Below are positions 37,379 to 46,482 of a stretch of 64,000 nucleotides of DNA, piece after piece. The first letter of the stretch is position 1, and each line of letters begins with the position of its first letter. A program made the translations under genes and the position numbers. A model generated the notes under the pieces. The model searched no databases. It was not told the origin of the DNA and saw only the letters and a program-made list of their open reading frames with translations. Source of the DNA: Jeotgalicoccus halotolerans (GTDB lineage Bacteria; Bacillota; Bacilli; Staphylococcales; Salinicoccaceae); assembly GCF_003387165.1 (NCBI RefSeq), contig NZ_QUMW01000014.1, forward strand, positions 62,001-126,000, written 5' to 3'.

Positions 37379-37388
37379 GCTTGCGGAG
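37361..37388 (+). terminator. Hairpin overlapping the codY stop
   Basis: CTCCGCAA at 37361 pairs with TTGCGGAG at 37381, enclosing the codY stop codon. No strong T run follows, so it is at best a weak terminator. The right arm contains the predicted -35 box of rpsB. Confidence 0.45.
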
Positions 37389-37409
37389 AAAGAATATATA
37401 TGATATAGT
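37381..37409 (+). promoter_or_regulatory. Predicted promoter of rpsB-tsf
   Basis: TTGCGG and TATAGT are separated by exactly 17 bases. The predicted transcript start near 37416 leaves a leader of about 110 nt before rpsB. Confidence 0.6.
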
Positions 37410-37415
37410 ATTAAT

Positions 37416-37526
37416 CGGTCAAAAGACCAAATACGCACAGCAGAGTAAGGGATTAACCGGTGCCTGTTTACAGGTGGTTATTCAGCACGATGCTGGAGGT
37501 ATAAACCAATTAGGAGGAAACAAATC
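37416..37526 (+). promoter_or_regulatory. Structured 5' leader of rpsB, candidate S2 autoregulatory leader
   Basis: Three hairpins can be drawn: GGTC-aaaa-GACC at 37417, a longer one around 37458-37482 (ACCGGTGCCTG with CAGGTGGT), and CAGCA-cga-TGCTG at about 37485-37497 just upstream of the TTAGGAGG site. The last could influence access to the ribosome-binding site. Autogenous control by S2 is an inference. Confidence 0.4.
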
Positions 37527-38297
37527 ATGGCAGTAATTACTATGAAACAATTGCTTGAAGCAGGTGTGCATTTCGGACACCAGACACGCCGCTGGAACCC
37601 TAAGATGAGCAAATACATCTTCACGGAACGTAATGGCATCTACATTATCGACCTGCAAAAAACAGTTAAAAAAGTTGCAGAGGCTTACGACTTCGTTAAG
37701 TCAATATCTGAAGAAGGCGGACAGGTTCTGTTTGTCGGTACTAAAAAACAAGCTCAGGACGCTATCAAAGAAGAAGCGGAACGTGCTGGACAGCTTTACG
37801 TTAACCAGCGCTGGTTAGGCGGTATCTTAACTAACTACCAGACTATTAACAAACGCATCAAGAGAATTTCTGAAATCGAAAAAATGGAAGCTGACGGAAC
37901 TTTTGACGTTCTTCCTAAAAAAGAAGTTGTTGAACTGCGTAAAGAATACGCACGCTTAAACAAATTCTTAGGCGGTATCCGCGACATGAAGAAAATGCCT
38001 AGCGCTATTTTCATCGTTGACCCTCGTAAAGAGCGCAACGCGATTGCAGAAGCTAAAAAATTAGGAATTCCTATCGTAGCAATGGTCGACACTAACTGTG
38101 ACCCTGACGAAATCGACTACGTAATTCCGGCTAACGACGACGCTATCCGCGCAGTCAGACTGATGACAAGCAAAATGGCGGATGCTGTTTTAGAAGGTCA
38201 GCGCGGTATTTCAGACGAAGAAGTAGCAGCGGAACAAAATATCGACTTAAAAGAAGAAGATGCTTCAGCTGAAACTACAGAAGAAAACGCGCAATAA
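37527..38297 (+). CDS. rpsB: 30S ribosomal protein S2
   Basis: S2 joins late in 30S assembly and contacts S1-type proteins and mRNA. The 256-residue sequence has the family start [20 protein letters not shown] and the FVGTKKQAQ and [10 protein letters not shown] motifs. The acidic, Glu-rich C-terminal tail is typical of staphylococci. It is followed by a terminator-like hairpin and then tsf. Confidence 0.98.
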   Translation: MAVITMKQLLEAGVHFGHQTRRWNPKMSKYIFTERNGIYIIDLQKTVKKVAEAYDFVKSISEEGGQVLFVGTKKQAQDAIKEEAERAGQLYVNQRWLGGILTNYQTINKRIKRISEIEKMEADGTFDVLPKKEVVELRKEYARLNKFLGGIRDMKKMPSAIFIVDPRKERNAIAEAKKLGIPIVAMVDTNCDPDEIDYVIPANDDAIRAVRLMTSKMADAVLEGQRGISDEEVAAEQNIDLKEEDASAETTEENAQ

Positions 38298-38311
38298 TTA
38301 ATTGAGAATTC

Positions 38312-38343
38312 AGGTGATAAGCGTAATACTTATCACCTTTTTT
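38312..38343 (+). terminator. Terminator or attenuator between rpsB and tsf
   Basis: A perfect 10-bp stem (38312-38321 with 38329-38338) with a T run ends 26 bases before the tsf start codon. It may lower tsf expression relative to rpsB by partial termination. Confidence 0.8.
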
Positions 38344-38369
38344 ACAACAATTATATGGAGGACTGAACA

Positions 38370-39248
38370 ATGGCTATTTCAGCAAAATTAGTTAAAGAAC
38401 TACGTGAAAAAACAGGCGCAGGCATGATGGACTGTAAAAAAGCGCTTATCGAAACTGATGGAGACATCGACAAAGCAGTCGATTACCTCCGTGAAAACGG
38501 TATTGCAAAAGCAGCTAAAAAAGCTGACCGTATCGCTGCAGAAGGTGCTGTTTACATCACTTCTGAAGGAAACGAAGCAGTAATCGTTGAAATCAACTCT
38601 GAAACAGACTTCGTTGCACGTAACGAAGCATTCCAGACACTTGTTAAAAGAATCGCTTCACACATCCTTGCAACTAAACCTGCAGATGTAGAAGCTTTAT
38701 ACAGCTCTGAACTTGATGGTGAAACTGTAACTTCAATTATGAACAACGCAGTTGCAACTATCGGAGAGAAATTAAACATCAGACGTTTTGCAGTTGAAAC
38801 TAAAACTGACAATGACGCTTTCGGCCAGTACATGCACATGGGCGGACGCATCGGCGTATTAACAGTTGTAGAAGGTACTACTGACGAAACAGTTGCGAAA
38901 GATGTTGCTATGCACGCTGCGGCATTAAACCCTAAATACGTTTCACGCGACGAAGTAGATCAGGCTGAACTTGATCACGAGCGCGATGTTCTGCGTCAGC
39001 AGGCATTAAATGAAGGTAAGCCTGAAAAAATCGTCGACAAGATGGTTGAAGGAAGAATCCGCAAGTATTTAGAAGAAATCTGCATCGTGGATCAGCCGTT
39101 TGTTAAAGACTCTGATCAGACAGTACAGCAGTACTTAGAGTCTAAAAATGCATCAATCCGCACTTTCGTCCGTTACGAACTTGGTGAAGGTATTGAAAAA
39201 CGCGAAGAAAACTTTGCTGACGAAGTATTAGGACAAGTTAAAAAATAA
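38370..39248 (+). CDS. tsf: Elongation factor Ts
   Basis: EF-Ts is the nucleotide exchange factor for EF-Tu. The 292-residue protein shows the conserved N-terminal [19 protein letters not shown] and the core [10 protein letters not shown] motif, then two dimerisation-type subdomains. It has normal length and a GGAGG site. Confidence 0.98.
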   Translation: MAISAKLVKELREKTGAGMMDCKKALIETDGDIDKAVDYLRENGIAKAAKKADRIAAEGAVYITSEGNEAVIVEINSETDFVARNEAFQTLVKRIASHILATKPADVEALYSSELDGETVTSIMNNAVATIGEKLNIRRFAVETKTDNDAFGQYMHMGGRIGVLTVVEGTTDETVAKDVAMHAAALNPKYVSRDEVDQAELDHERDVLRQQALNEGKPEKIVDKMVEGRIRKYLEEICIVDQPFVKDSDQTVQQYLESKNASIRTFVRYELGEGIEKREENFADEVLGQVKK

Positions 39249-39255
39249 ATTGCTT

Positions 39256-39281
39256 AAAAAGACACTTCGGTGTCTTTTTTT
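39256..39281 (+). terminator. Terminator after tsf
   Basis: A 10-bp stem (39256-39265 with 39270-39279) with a TTCG tetraloop and a T run follows tsf by 8 bases. Confidence 0.85.
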
Positions 39282-39317
39282 CTAAGTAATAAATTCGAAG
39301 GAAAAGGATTGAAAAAC

Positions 39318-40043
39318 ATGGCTGAATCTTCTAAATTTACACGCATCGTGTTAAAGCTCAGCGGAGAAGCACTTGCTGGCGACGATGGTTTCGGAATTAA
39401 TCCGGTTGTCATTAAAAATATTGCTTCCCAAGTTTCGGAAGCGCAAAAATTAGGCGTTGAAATGGCGATTATCGTCGGCGGCGGCAATATCTGGCGCGGC
39501 AAGATCGGCAGCGACCTCGGGATGGACCGCGGCACTGCAGATTACATGGGAATGCTTGCAACAGTTATGAACTCACTGGCACTGCAGGACAGTTTAGAGC
39601 AGCTCGGTCATGAAACGAGAGTGCTGACATCTATTGAAATGAAACAGGTCGCTGAACCTTATATAAGAAGACGTGCAATCCGCCACCTTGAAAAAGGGCG
39701 TATTGTTATCTTTGCAGCAGGTATCGGCAACCCGTACTTCTCAACAGATACAACAGCAGCACTCCGCGCAGCAGAAATTGAAGCAGATGTTATTCTGATG
39801 GGCAAAAATAACGTAGACGGTGTTTATTCTGCAGATCCGAAACACGATTCGTCAGCTGTTAAGTATGAAAAGCTGACTTATATTGAAATGCTGCAGGAAA
39901 ATCTGCAGGTAATGGATGCTACAGCATCATCGTTCTGTATGGACAATGACATCCCGCTTGTGGTATTTTCAATTACAGAAGAAGGTAATATTAAGCGTGC
40001 CGTTTCCGGAGAAAATATCGGTACGACTATTACAAAGCAATAG
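39318..40043 (+). CDS. pyrH: Uridylate kinase
   Basis: PyrH phosphorylates UMP to UDP with ATP. It belongs to the amino acid kinase fold, is hexameric, and is regulated by UTP and GTP. From the ATG at 39318 it has 241 aa; earlier in-frame codons fall in the tsf terminator. [18 protein letters not shown] and [15 protein letters not shown] are typical segments. It is 14 bases from frr. Confidence 0.97.
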   Translation: MAESSKFTRIVLKLSGEALAGDDGFGINPVVIKNIASQVSEAQKLGVEMAIIVGGGNIWRGKIGSDLGMDRGTADYMGMLATVMNSLALQDSLEQLGHETRVLTSIEMKQVAEPYIRRRAIRHLEKGRIVIFAAGIGNPYFSTDTTAALRAAEIEADVILMGKNNVDGVYSADPKHDSSAVKYEKLTYIEMLQENLQVMDATASSFCMDNDIPLVVFSITEEGNIKRAVSGENIGTTITKQ

Positions 40044-40057
40044 GAGAAGATATTAAT

Positions 40058-40615
40058 ATGAGTGAATCCGTTTTGAAAACAACTGAAGACAAAATGAAGA
40101 AATCAATCGACAGCCTGAGCCGTGAACTCGCTTCAATCCGGACAGGTGCTGCAAACTCAAGTATGCTGGACCGTGTTCATGTTGACTATTACGGTGCACC
40201 GACACCGCTGAATCAGCTGGCAAGCATCAGCGTGCCTGAAGCGCGTATGCTGGTTGTTCAGCCTTACGATAAAAGCTCTGTTGACGATGTTCTGAAAGCA
40301 ATTCAAAAAGCGGACCTCGGGGTCAATCCGACAAGTGACGGTACCCTGATTCGTATTACCGTTCCTCAGCTGACTGAAGAACGCCGGAAGGAATTCGTTA
40401 AAGATGCACGCAAAGAAGGCGAAACTGCTAAAGTCGCAATCCGTAACGTGCGCCGTGATTCAAATGACGAATTGAAAGCATCAGAAAAGTCCGGAGATAT
40501 TTCAGAAGACGAACTGAGAAACATGACGGACGACGTTCAGAAACTGACAGATAAGTACATCGCAGAAGTGGATGCAATGTGCGACGCTAAAGAAAAAGAT
40601 ATTCTCGAAGTTTAA
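40058..40615 (+). CDS. frr: Ribosome recycling factor
   Basis: RRF splits post-termination ribosomes together with EF-G. The 185-residue protein mimics tRNA shape and has the conserved [15 protein letters not shown] and the [19 protein letters not shown] region. It ends at a terminator that separates it from uppS. Confidence 0.98.
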   Translation: MSESVLKTTEDKMKKSIDSLSRELASIRTGAANSSMLDRVHVDYYGAPTPLNQLASISVPEARMLVVQPYDKSSVDDVLKAIQKADLGVNPTSDGTLIRITVPQLTEERRKEFVKDARKEGETAKVAIRNVRRDSNDELKASEKSGDISEDELRNMTDDVQKLTDKYIAEVDAMCDAKEKDILEV

Positions 40616-40621
40616 TCTTAG

Positions 40622-40651
40622 AAACAGGTAAGGGGACTTACCTGTTTTTTT
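40622..40651 (+). terminator. Terminator after frr
   Basis: An 11-bp stem (40622-40632 with 40637-40647), a GGGA loop and a T run follow the frr stop by 6 bases. Confidence 0.88.
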
Positions 40652-40734
40652 ATTATATAACTATGTTAAAATAAAATAATTGAAGAAGTATATTAAAATT
40701 TATTACAGATACATATTTGGCACGGAGGATCGTC

Positions 40735-41496
40735 ATGTTTAAAGCGACTAAAGATAAATCTCTGACTGAGAGACCACTACCGGAACATATTGCGATTATT
40801 ATGGATGGCAACGGCAGATACGCGAAAATGCGCAGTATGCCCCGTATAAAAGGTCATTACGAAGGAATGCAGAATGTAAAACGCATCGTGAGACATGCTG
40901 CAGATATAAAACTTAAGTATTTAACGCTCTATGCGTTTTCAACAGAAAACTGGTCCCGTCCAAAGAGCGAAGTGAACTATCTGCTAAAGCTTCCGACCGA
41001 TTTTCTCAGCACGTTTTTACCGGAACTGATTGAAAAAAATGTGGTTGTGAAAACAATTGGAGATTTCGAGGCACTGCCGAAACACACGCGTAAAGCAGTC
41101 CAGACCGCAATTGATAAAACAGCGGATAACACCGGACTCACACTCGTCTTTGCTCTGAACTACGGCGGACGCGACGAACTGATCGGGGCAGTAAAAGAAA
41201 TGATGAGTGATGTTCTCGCAGGCACACTTGATGCTGAAGCGCTCGACAGTAAGACTTTCGATGATTATTTAATGACTAAAGATATGCCGGACCCTGAAAT
41301 GATTATTAGAACTTCAGGCGAATACCGGCTGAGTAATTTCTTATTATGGCAGGCCTCCTACAGTGAACTGTTCTTTTCACATACGCTGTGGCCGGAATTC
41401 TCAACTGAAGAAATGGATGATCTGATACTTCAGTATCAAAAGAGAGACCGGCGTTTTGGAGGCTTAAATGAGGAGGATGTAATAGATGAAGACTAG
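40735..41496 (+). CDS. uppS: Undecaprenyl diphosphate synthase
   Basis: UppS extends farnesyl diphosphate with isopentenyl units in cis to make the C55 lipid carrier for peptidoglycan and wall polymers. The ATG at 40735 follows a GGAGG site and gives 253 aa. The catalytic IIMDGNGRYAK (Asp in MDGN), the YAFSTENWSRP segment and the C-terminal IIRTSGEYRLSNFLLWQ are present. It overlaps cdsA by 11 bases. Confidence 0.97.
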   Translation: MFKATKDKSLTERPLPEHIAIIMDGNGRYAKMRSMPRIKGHYEGMQNVKRIVRHAADIKLKYLTLYAFSTENWSRPKSEVNYLLKLPTDFLSTFLPELIEKNVVVKTIGDFEALPKHTRKAVQTAIDKTADNTGLTLVFALNYGGRDELIGAVKEMMSDVLAGTLDAEALDSKTFDDYLMTKDMPDPEMIIRTSGEYRLSNFLLWQASYSELFFSHTLWPEFSTEEMDDLILQYQKRDRRFGGLNEEDVIDED

Positions 41497-42271
41497 AACG
41501 ATAACTGCAGTCATTGCACTGCTGTTATTTTTGCCGATTGTAATAATCGGCTCATGGCCGCTGTTAATCTTAGTCTACCTCATGGCAATTACGGGGCTTT
41601 ACGAAATTTTAAAGATGAACCGGATTCATATCGTTTCACTGCCGGGTATTTTATCTTTAATTGCTCTCTGCATGGTATTAATACCGCAGGAATCCTTTTC
41701 ACCGGCAATCGCTGATTTCCAGCTGGAAATTATCGTGGCGCTGGCACTTATTATGCTGTCGACGACAGTAGTGTCAAAAAACAGATTTACTTTTGTTGAT
41801 ATGGGTTTCTGTGTCCTTGCAGTTGCTTATATCGGCATCGGCTTCATGTACTTTTTTGAGACGCGGGAATCCGGCCTGATTTATATTTTATATGCACTTC
41901 TCATCGTTTGGCTGACGGATACGGGAGCTTATCTGTTCGGAAAAGCATTCGGCAGAAGAAAATTGTGGCCGCAGATTAGTCCGAACAAGACGATAGAAGG
42001 GTCGCTCGGCGGCACCCTCGTATCGGTGCTTATACCGGTAGTTTTCGTCTTCACAGGCCTGATGGAAGGTTCGCTGTGGCTCTTAATTCCGTTTACTATT
42101 GTTCTCAGCATCTTCGGGCAGATGGGAGACCTCGTGGAATCCGCTTTGAAACGTCACTTTGACGTCAAAGACTCTGGCACATTTTTACCGGGACACGGCG
42201 GTATACTAGACCGCTTTGACAGTTTCATCTTCGTACTGCCCCTGATGAACATCTTACCGATTATTTCATAA
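41486..42271 (+). CDS. cdsA: Phosphatidate cytidylyltransferase
   Basis: CdsA makes CDP-diacylglycerol, the precursor of phosphatidylglycerol and cardiolipin. The 261-residue protein has about seven or eight membrane helices and the CdsA signature near the C-terminus (KDSGTFLPGHGGILDRFDS). It is coupled to uppS by overlap and is 15 bases from dxr. Confidence 0.96.
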   Translation: MKTRTITAVIALLLFLPIVIIGSWPLLILVYLMAITGLYEILKMNRIHIVSLPGILSLIALCMVLIPQESFSPAIADFQLEIIVALALIMLSTTVVSKNRFTFVDMGFCVLAVAYIGIGFMYFFETRESGLIYILYALLIVWLTDTGAYLFGKAFGRRKLWPQISPNKTIEGSLGGTLVSVLIPVVFVFTGLMEGSLWLLIPFTIVLSIFGQMGDLVESALKRHFDVKDSGTFLPGHGGILDRFDSFIFVLPLMNILPIIS

Positions 42272-42286
42272 TAACAGGTGAATACT

Positions 42287-43414
42287 ATGATAAAAACCAT
42301 TTCTATACTAGGTGTTACAGGTTCTATCGGGACTCAAAGCCTGGACATCATTAAAAAAAATCCGGAACATTTTAAACTCGGTGCAATTTCTGCCGGACGC
42401 AATTTAGCTAAGCTGAACGAAATTTTAACAGACTTTCAGCCGCCTTTAGTATCGGTGCAGGACAGAGACACTCTTAAAGAACTGCAAAGTAAATATCCGC
42501 ATATAGAATTTACTTCCGGAGAAGAAGGTCTTCTTGCAGTTGCTGAATTTAACAGCGATCTGCTCTTAACAGCAATACTTGGAAGTGTGGGCTTAAGGCC
42601 GACACTTGCTGCTATCGATGCAGGAACTGATATTGCTCTTGCAAACAAGGAAACCCTAGTTGCAGCTGGCGATCTTGTGATGGAACGTGCACGTGAAAAG
42701 AACGTGCAGATTATTCCTGTCGATTCAGAGCATTCGGCTCTGTTTCAATGCTTAAAAGGCGAAAATGAAAAGGAAATCAGCAGCTTGATTATTACGGCAA
42801 GCGGCGGTTCCTTCAGAGATCTTTCGCGCGATGAGCTCGGCAGCGTCACTTTAAAAGATGCCTTAAATCACCCGAACTGGTCGATGGGACAGAAGATTAC
42901 AATCGATTCTGCCACCATGATGAATAAAGGTTTTGAAGTTATCGAAGCAAAACATTTATTCGACGTCGAAGTTTCAGAGATTAAAACATTGCTGCATAAG
43001 GAAAGCATCATTCATTCGATGGTGGAATTTATCGATAACAGTATTATGGCCCAGCTCGGCAACTCCGATATGAGAACGGCTATCCAATACGCCTTTACGC
43101 ATCCGGAGCGGCTCTATAAAGATAATCCGCTGTCTCTCAATGAATTGTCACAGCTTAACTTCAAACCAATGGATTTTGACCGCTTTAAAATGTTAAAATT
43201 CGCTTATGATGCGCTCGAAGCAGGCGGTACACTGCCGACGGTAATGAACGCTGCGAATGAATACGCAGTCGGAGAATTTTTACAGGGCAGAATTAAGTTT
43301 TTGGAAATTGAAGAAATCGTTGAAGCCCGCATGTTGCAGCACGAGAATATTCAAAATCCCGACCTTGAAACGATACTGAGCCTTGACGCGCGCTATAAAT
43401 CAAATATGAGGTGA
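42287..43414 (+). CDS. dxr: 1-deoxy-D-xylulose 5-phosphate reductoisomerase
   Basis: DXR makes 2-C-methyl-D-erythritol 4-phosphate, the committed step of the MEP isoprenoid pathway, and is the fosmidomycin target. From the ATG at 42287 (ACAGGTG upstream) it has 375 aa. The NADPH-binding GVTGSIGTQSLDI, LANKETLVAAG, and the metal-site VDSEHSAL, ASGGSF and NHPNWSMG segments are intact. The uppS-cdsA-dxr-rseP order is that of Bacillus. Staphylococcus aureus lacks dxr and uses mevalonate, so this lineage appears to keep or use the MEP route. Confidence 0.97.
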   Translation: MIKTISILGVTGSIGTQSLDIIKKNPEHFKLGAISAGRNLAKLNEILTDFQPPLVSVQDRDTLKELQSKYPHIEFTSGEEGLLAVAEFNSDLLLTAILGSVGLRPTLAAIDAGTDIALANKETLVAAGDLVMERAREKNVQIIPVDSEHSALFQCLKGENEKEISSLIITASGGSFRDLSRDELGSVTLKDALNHPNWSMGQKITIDSATMMNKGFEVIEAKHLFDVEVSEIKTLLHKESIIHSMVEFIDNSIMAQLGNSDMRTAIQYAFTHPERLYKDNPLSLNELSQLNFKPMDFDRFKMLKFAYDALEAGGTLPTVMNAANEYAVGEFLQGRIKFLEIEEIVEARMLQHENIQNPDLETILSLDARYKSNMR

Positions 43415-43419
43415 AGTAA

Positions 43420-44703
43420 GTGACAGGAATTTTAGCATTTATAGTCGTTTTCGGTGTGCTTGTTACCGTGCATGAATTCGGCCATATGTTCTTTGCAAAA
43501 CGTGCAGGAATTATGTGTCCGGAGTTTGCCATCGGTATGGGGCCGAAAATCTTTTCATATAAATACAACGACACGCAGTACACGGTGCGTCTGTTGCCAA
43601 TCGGCGGCTACGTAAGGATGGCTTCAAAAGATATGGAAGTTAATCCGCTGAATGCCGGTATGCGCATCAATATTAAATTAAATCAGAACGATGAAATTAC
43701 ACACATCCTGCTAGATGATAAACACAATTTCCAGCATGTCGAAGAGATTGAAGTCGTCGACAGCGACATCTCTGAACGGATGTACGTAACTGGATTAAAA
43801 CTGAATGACAACAGTGAAGCGACTTATTATTTCAGCGATGAATGCTACTTCGTTGAAAACTCGGAGCTCGAACGTATCGCACCTTTGTCCGGCAGATTTG
43901 AAACGAAGAGTGTCTGGCAGCGTTTCTTAACGCTGTTTGCCGGACCGCTTTTTAATTTCCTGCTCGCTTTTGTTTTATTTACTATCCTGTTTTACATCCA
44001 GGGGAAACCGGTTGATGAACCGATTGTCGGTACGGTTATGGAAGATACGCCTGCAGCGGAAATTAATCTGGAAGAAGGCGACCGCATCCTTTCCATCGAC
44101 GGTACAGAAGTCGACAGCTGGAGTCATATGACCCAGCTGATTCAGGAAGGCGAAGGCAATCCTCAGGAGCTGATGATTGAATCCGGAGAAGAATCGCGGA
44201 CGGCAACGCTCGAACCGACGGTTGAATCTACGGAATTGCCTGACGGCACTGTGCAGGAACGTCTTATCATCGGTGTCGGCAGAGACTTTGAAGACGGCGT
44301 AATTGCTCCCGTATGGTGGGGTATCGAAGAAACTGTGTCCAGCATGTCACTCATCTTTGAACTCGTCGTCAATATGATCGGCACGATTTTTGCCGGCACC
44401 TTCAGTTTTGATATGCTGAACGGCCCGGTCGGCATTTATAAAGTAACGGAAACAGTCGCATCACAGGGCATTTTAGTGCTGATGAACTTTACTGCGCTGC
44501 TCAGTGTGAATTTAGGTATAATGAACTTACTGCCGATTCCAGCACTCGACGGCGGAAGAATTTTATTCGTGCTCTACGAAGGAATTTTCAGACGTCCGCT
44601 GAACCGCAAAGTGGAATTGAACATACAGTTAATCGGCGTATTATTCGTCTTAGTCATTATGGTGCTCGTCACCTGGAACGACATTAAAACATTTTTCTTA
44701 TAG
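43420..44703 (+). CDS. rseP: Site-2 intramembrane metalloprotease RseP (RasP)
   Basis: RseP cleaves membrane-embedded anti-sigma factors and signal peptide remnants. The 427-residue protein has the zinc motif HEFGH (His18, Glu19, His22) in the first membrane helix, a PDZ domain in the middle (about 195-270), and the NLLPIPALDGGR motif carrying the third zinc ligand near the C-terminus. The GTG start follows AGGTG. It sits between dxr and proS as in Bacillus. Confidence 0.96.
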   Translation: MTGILAFIVVFGVLVTVHEFGHMFFAKRAGIMCPEFAIGMGPKIFSYKYNDTQYTVRLLPIGGYVRMASKDMEVNPLNAGMRINIKLNQNDEITHILLDDKHNFQHVEEIEVVDSDISERMYVTGLKLNDNSEATYYFSDECYFVENSELERIAPLSGRFETKSVWQRFLTLFAGPLFNFLLAFVLFTILFYIQGKPVDEPIVGTVMEDTPAAEINLEEGDRILSIDGTEVDSWSHMTQLIQEGEGNPQELMIESGEESRTATLEPTVESTELPDGTVQERLIIGVGRDFEDGVIAPVWWGIEETVSSMSLIFELVVNMIGTIFAGTFSFDMLNGPVGIYKVTETVASQGILVLMNFTALLSVNLGIMNLLPIPALDGGRILFVLYEGIFRRPLNRKVELNIQLIGVLFVLVIMVLVTWNDIKTFFL

Positions 44704-44715
44704 GAGTGAAATAAT

Positions 44716-46410
44716 ATGAGGCAATCACAAATGTTTATCCCTACACTTAGGGAAACACCTACAGAAGCCGAAAGTTTAAGCCACCGCCTGATGCTGAAGT
44801 CAGGTATGATTAAACAGCTCGCACGCGGTATATATGCATATTTGCCGATCACGCAGCTGGTGCTGAACAATATTCAGGATATTGTGCGTGAGGAAATGAT
44901 GAATATCGGCGGTGCCGAAGTGCACCTGCCGGTGCTGCACCCGCGCGAATTATGGGAAGAATCAGGCAGATGGGAAGCATACGGCAAAGAGCTGATGCGA
45001 ATTCGCGACCGTCATGACAGGGAGTTTGCTCTCGGGCCGACACACGAAGAAGTAATTACTTCGCTCGTCCGCGATGAACTGAAAAGCTATAAAAAGCTGC
45101 CGCTTACCTTATTCCAGATCCAAACGAAATTCCGAGATGAATTAAGACCGAGATTCGGCCTGCTCCGCGGACGTGAATTTATAATGAAAGATGCATACTC
45201 TTTCCATATCGATGAAGATTCGCTGGATAAAACGTACAGAGATATGTACGATGCCTACAGCCGCATCTTTACGCGTCTCGACTTAAACTACAGAGCAGTC
45301 GAGGCAGACGGCGGCTCTATCGGAGGCAGCCACACACATGAATTTATGGCGCTTGCAGATATTGGTGAAGATACTATCGTGTACACAGATGAAAGCAGCT
45401 ATGCTGCAAACATTGAAAAAGCAGAATGTACACCGCCGAAAGAACGCAGTACTGAAGAAATGCTTGAAACCGAAAAAATCTCAACACCTGACATCGGCAC
45501 GGTAAAAGAACTTGCTGATTTCCTCGATACCGATTTGACTTTAACGACTAAAACGATGGTTGTTAAAACGGATGACGGTCTGAAAATGATTGTCATCCGC
45601 GGTGACCAGGAGCTGAATGATGTTAAAGTGAAAGCTTACTTTGATACTGAAATGATCGATATGGCAGCGGATGAAGAAATTACAGCAGAATTGAATGCAG
45701 CACCCGGTTCTCTCGGTCCTGTCGGTTCGCCAATTCCCGTCTATCTTGATTACCAGGTCGAAGCGATGAGAAATTATCCGGTCGGGGCCAATGAAACGGG
45801 TTATCACTTATTAAATGTGAACCATGAACGCGACTTCGAAGCAGCCGGTACGGGGGACTTCAGATTTATTAACGAAGGTGAAACGGTTGCTGATGGTTCA
45901 GGTCCTGCTAAATTCATGCGCGGTATTGAAGTCGGCCAGGTATTTAAACTCGGCACTAAGTATTCCGAAGCTATGGATTTCAACGTACTCGACCAGAACG
46001 GCCGTGCAAAACCGGTTTTAATGGGCTGTTACGGTATCGGGATTTCACGTGTGCTGTCGGCAATCGTCGAAAGCCATCACGATGACAAAGGTATCTACTG
46101 GCCGAAATCAGTCACACCTTTTGATATTCACCTTATTACAGCGAATACGAAGGATGAAACGATTACCGGCACGGCTGCGGAAATTTACGATATTTTATCT
46201 AAAAACCACCGCGTGCTGTACGATGACCGCAACGAGCGCGCAGGCGTTAAATTTGCTGATTCGGAACTGATCGGCCTGCCTGTAAGAATCGTCGTCGGAC
46301 GCGGCGCGAAAGACGGCATAGTCGAAGTAAAAGGTCGTCTTGACGAAGAATCTGCAGAAGTGCGGATTACAGACTTAACATCATATCTTGCAGACAATGA
46401 CTACGCGTAA
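44716..46410 (+). CDS. proS: Prolyl-tRNA synthetase (bacterial type, with editing domain)
   Basis: ProS charges tRNA(Pro). The 564-residue protein is the bacterial class II form: motif 1 and 2 in the N-terminal catalytic part ([33 protein letters not shown]), an inserted editing domain that clears Ala-tRNA(Pro) (about 225-380), motif 3 ([10 protein letters not shown]) and a C-terminal anticodon-binding domain. No T-box leader is seen upstream. The stop codon lies in a terminator stem. Confidence 0.97.
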   Translation: MRQSQMFIPTLRETPTEAESLSHRLMLKSGMIKQLARGIYAYLPITQLVLNNIQDIVREEMMNIGGAEVHLPVLHPRELWEESGRWEAYGKELMRIRDRHDREFALGPTHEEVITSLVRDELKSYKKLPLTLFQIQTKFRDELRPRFGLLRGREFIMKDAYSFHIDEDSLDKTYRDMYDAYSRIFTRLDLNYRAVEADGGSIGGSHTHEFMALADIGEDTIVYTDESSYAANIEKAECTPPKERSTEEMLETEKISTPDIGTVKELADFLDTDLTLTTKTMVVKTDDGLKMIVIRGDQELNDVKVKAYFDTEMIDMAADEEITAELNAAPGSLGPVGSPIPVYLDYQVEAMRNYPVGANETGYHLLNVNHERDFEAAGTGDFRFINEGETVADGSGPAKFMRGIEVGQVFKLGTKYSEAMDFNVLDQNGRAKPVLMGCYGIGISRVLSAIVESHHDDKGIYWPKSVTPFDIHLITANTKDETITGTAAEIYDILSKNHRVLYDDRNERAGVKFADSELIGLPVRIVVGRGAKDGIVEVKGRLDEESAEVRITDLTSYLADNDYA

Positions 46411-46431
46411 ATCTTAGATTTACGCGTTTTT
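46403..46431 (+). terminator. Terminator overlapping the proS stop codon
   Basis: An 11-bp stem (46403-46413 with 46417-46427) with a 3-nt loop contains the proS stop codon in its left arm and ends in a T run. Confidence 0.8.
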
Positions 46432-46482
46432 CTAGGAAGACAGGCGCAGGATGTGGAATTTTTAACTGGGAGTGTTTTCTAA

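Noticed and set aside
39270-39317. An earlier pyrH start
   Set aside because: The extension begins in the right arm of the tsf terminator; GAAGGAAAAGGA directly precedes the ATG at 39318.
44704-44715. A T-box riboswitch for proS
   Set aside because: Only 12 bases separate rseP and proS, so there is no room for a leader.
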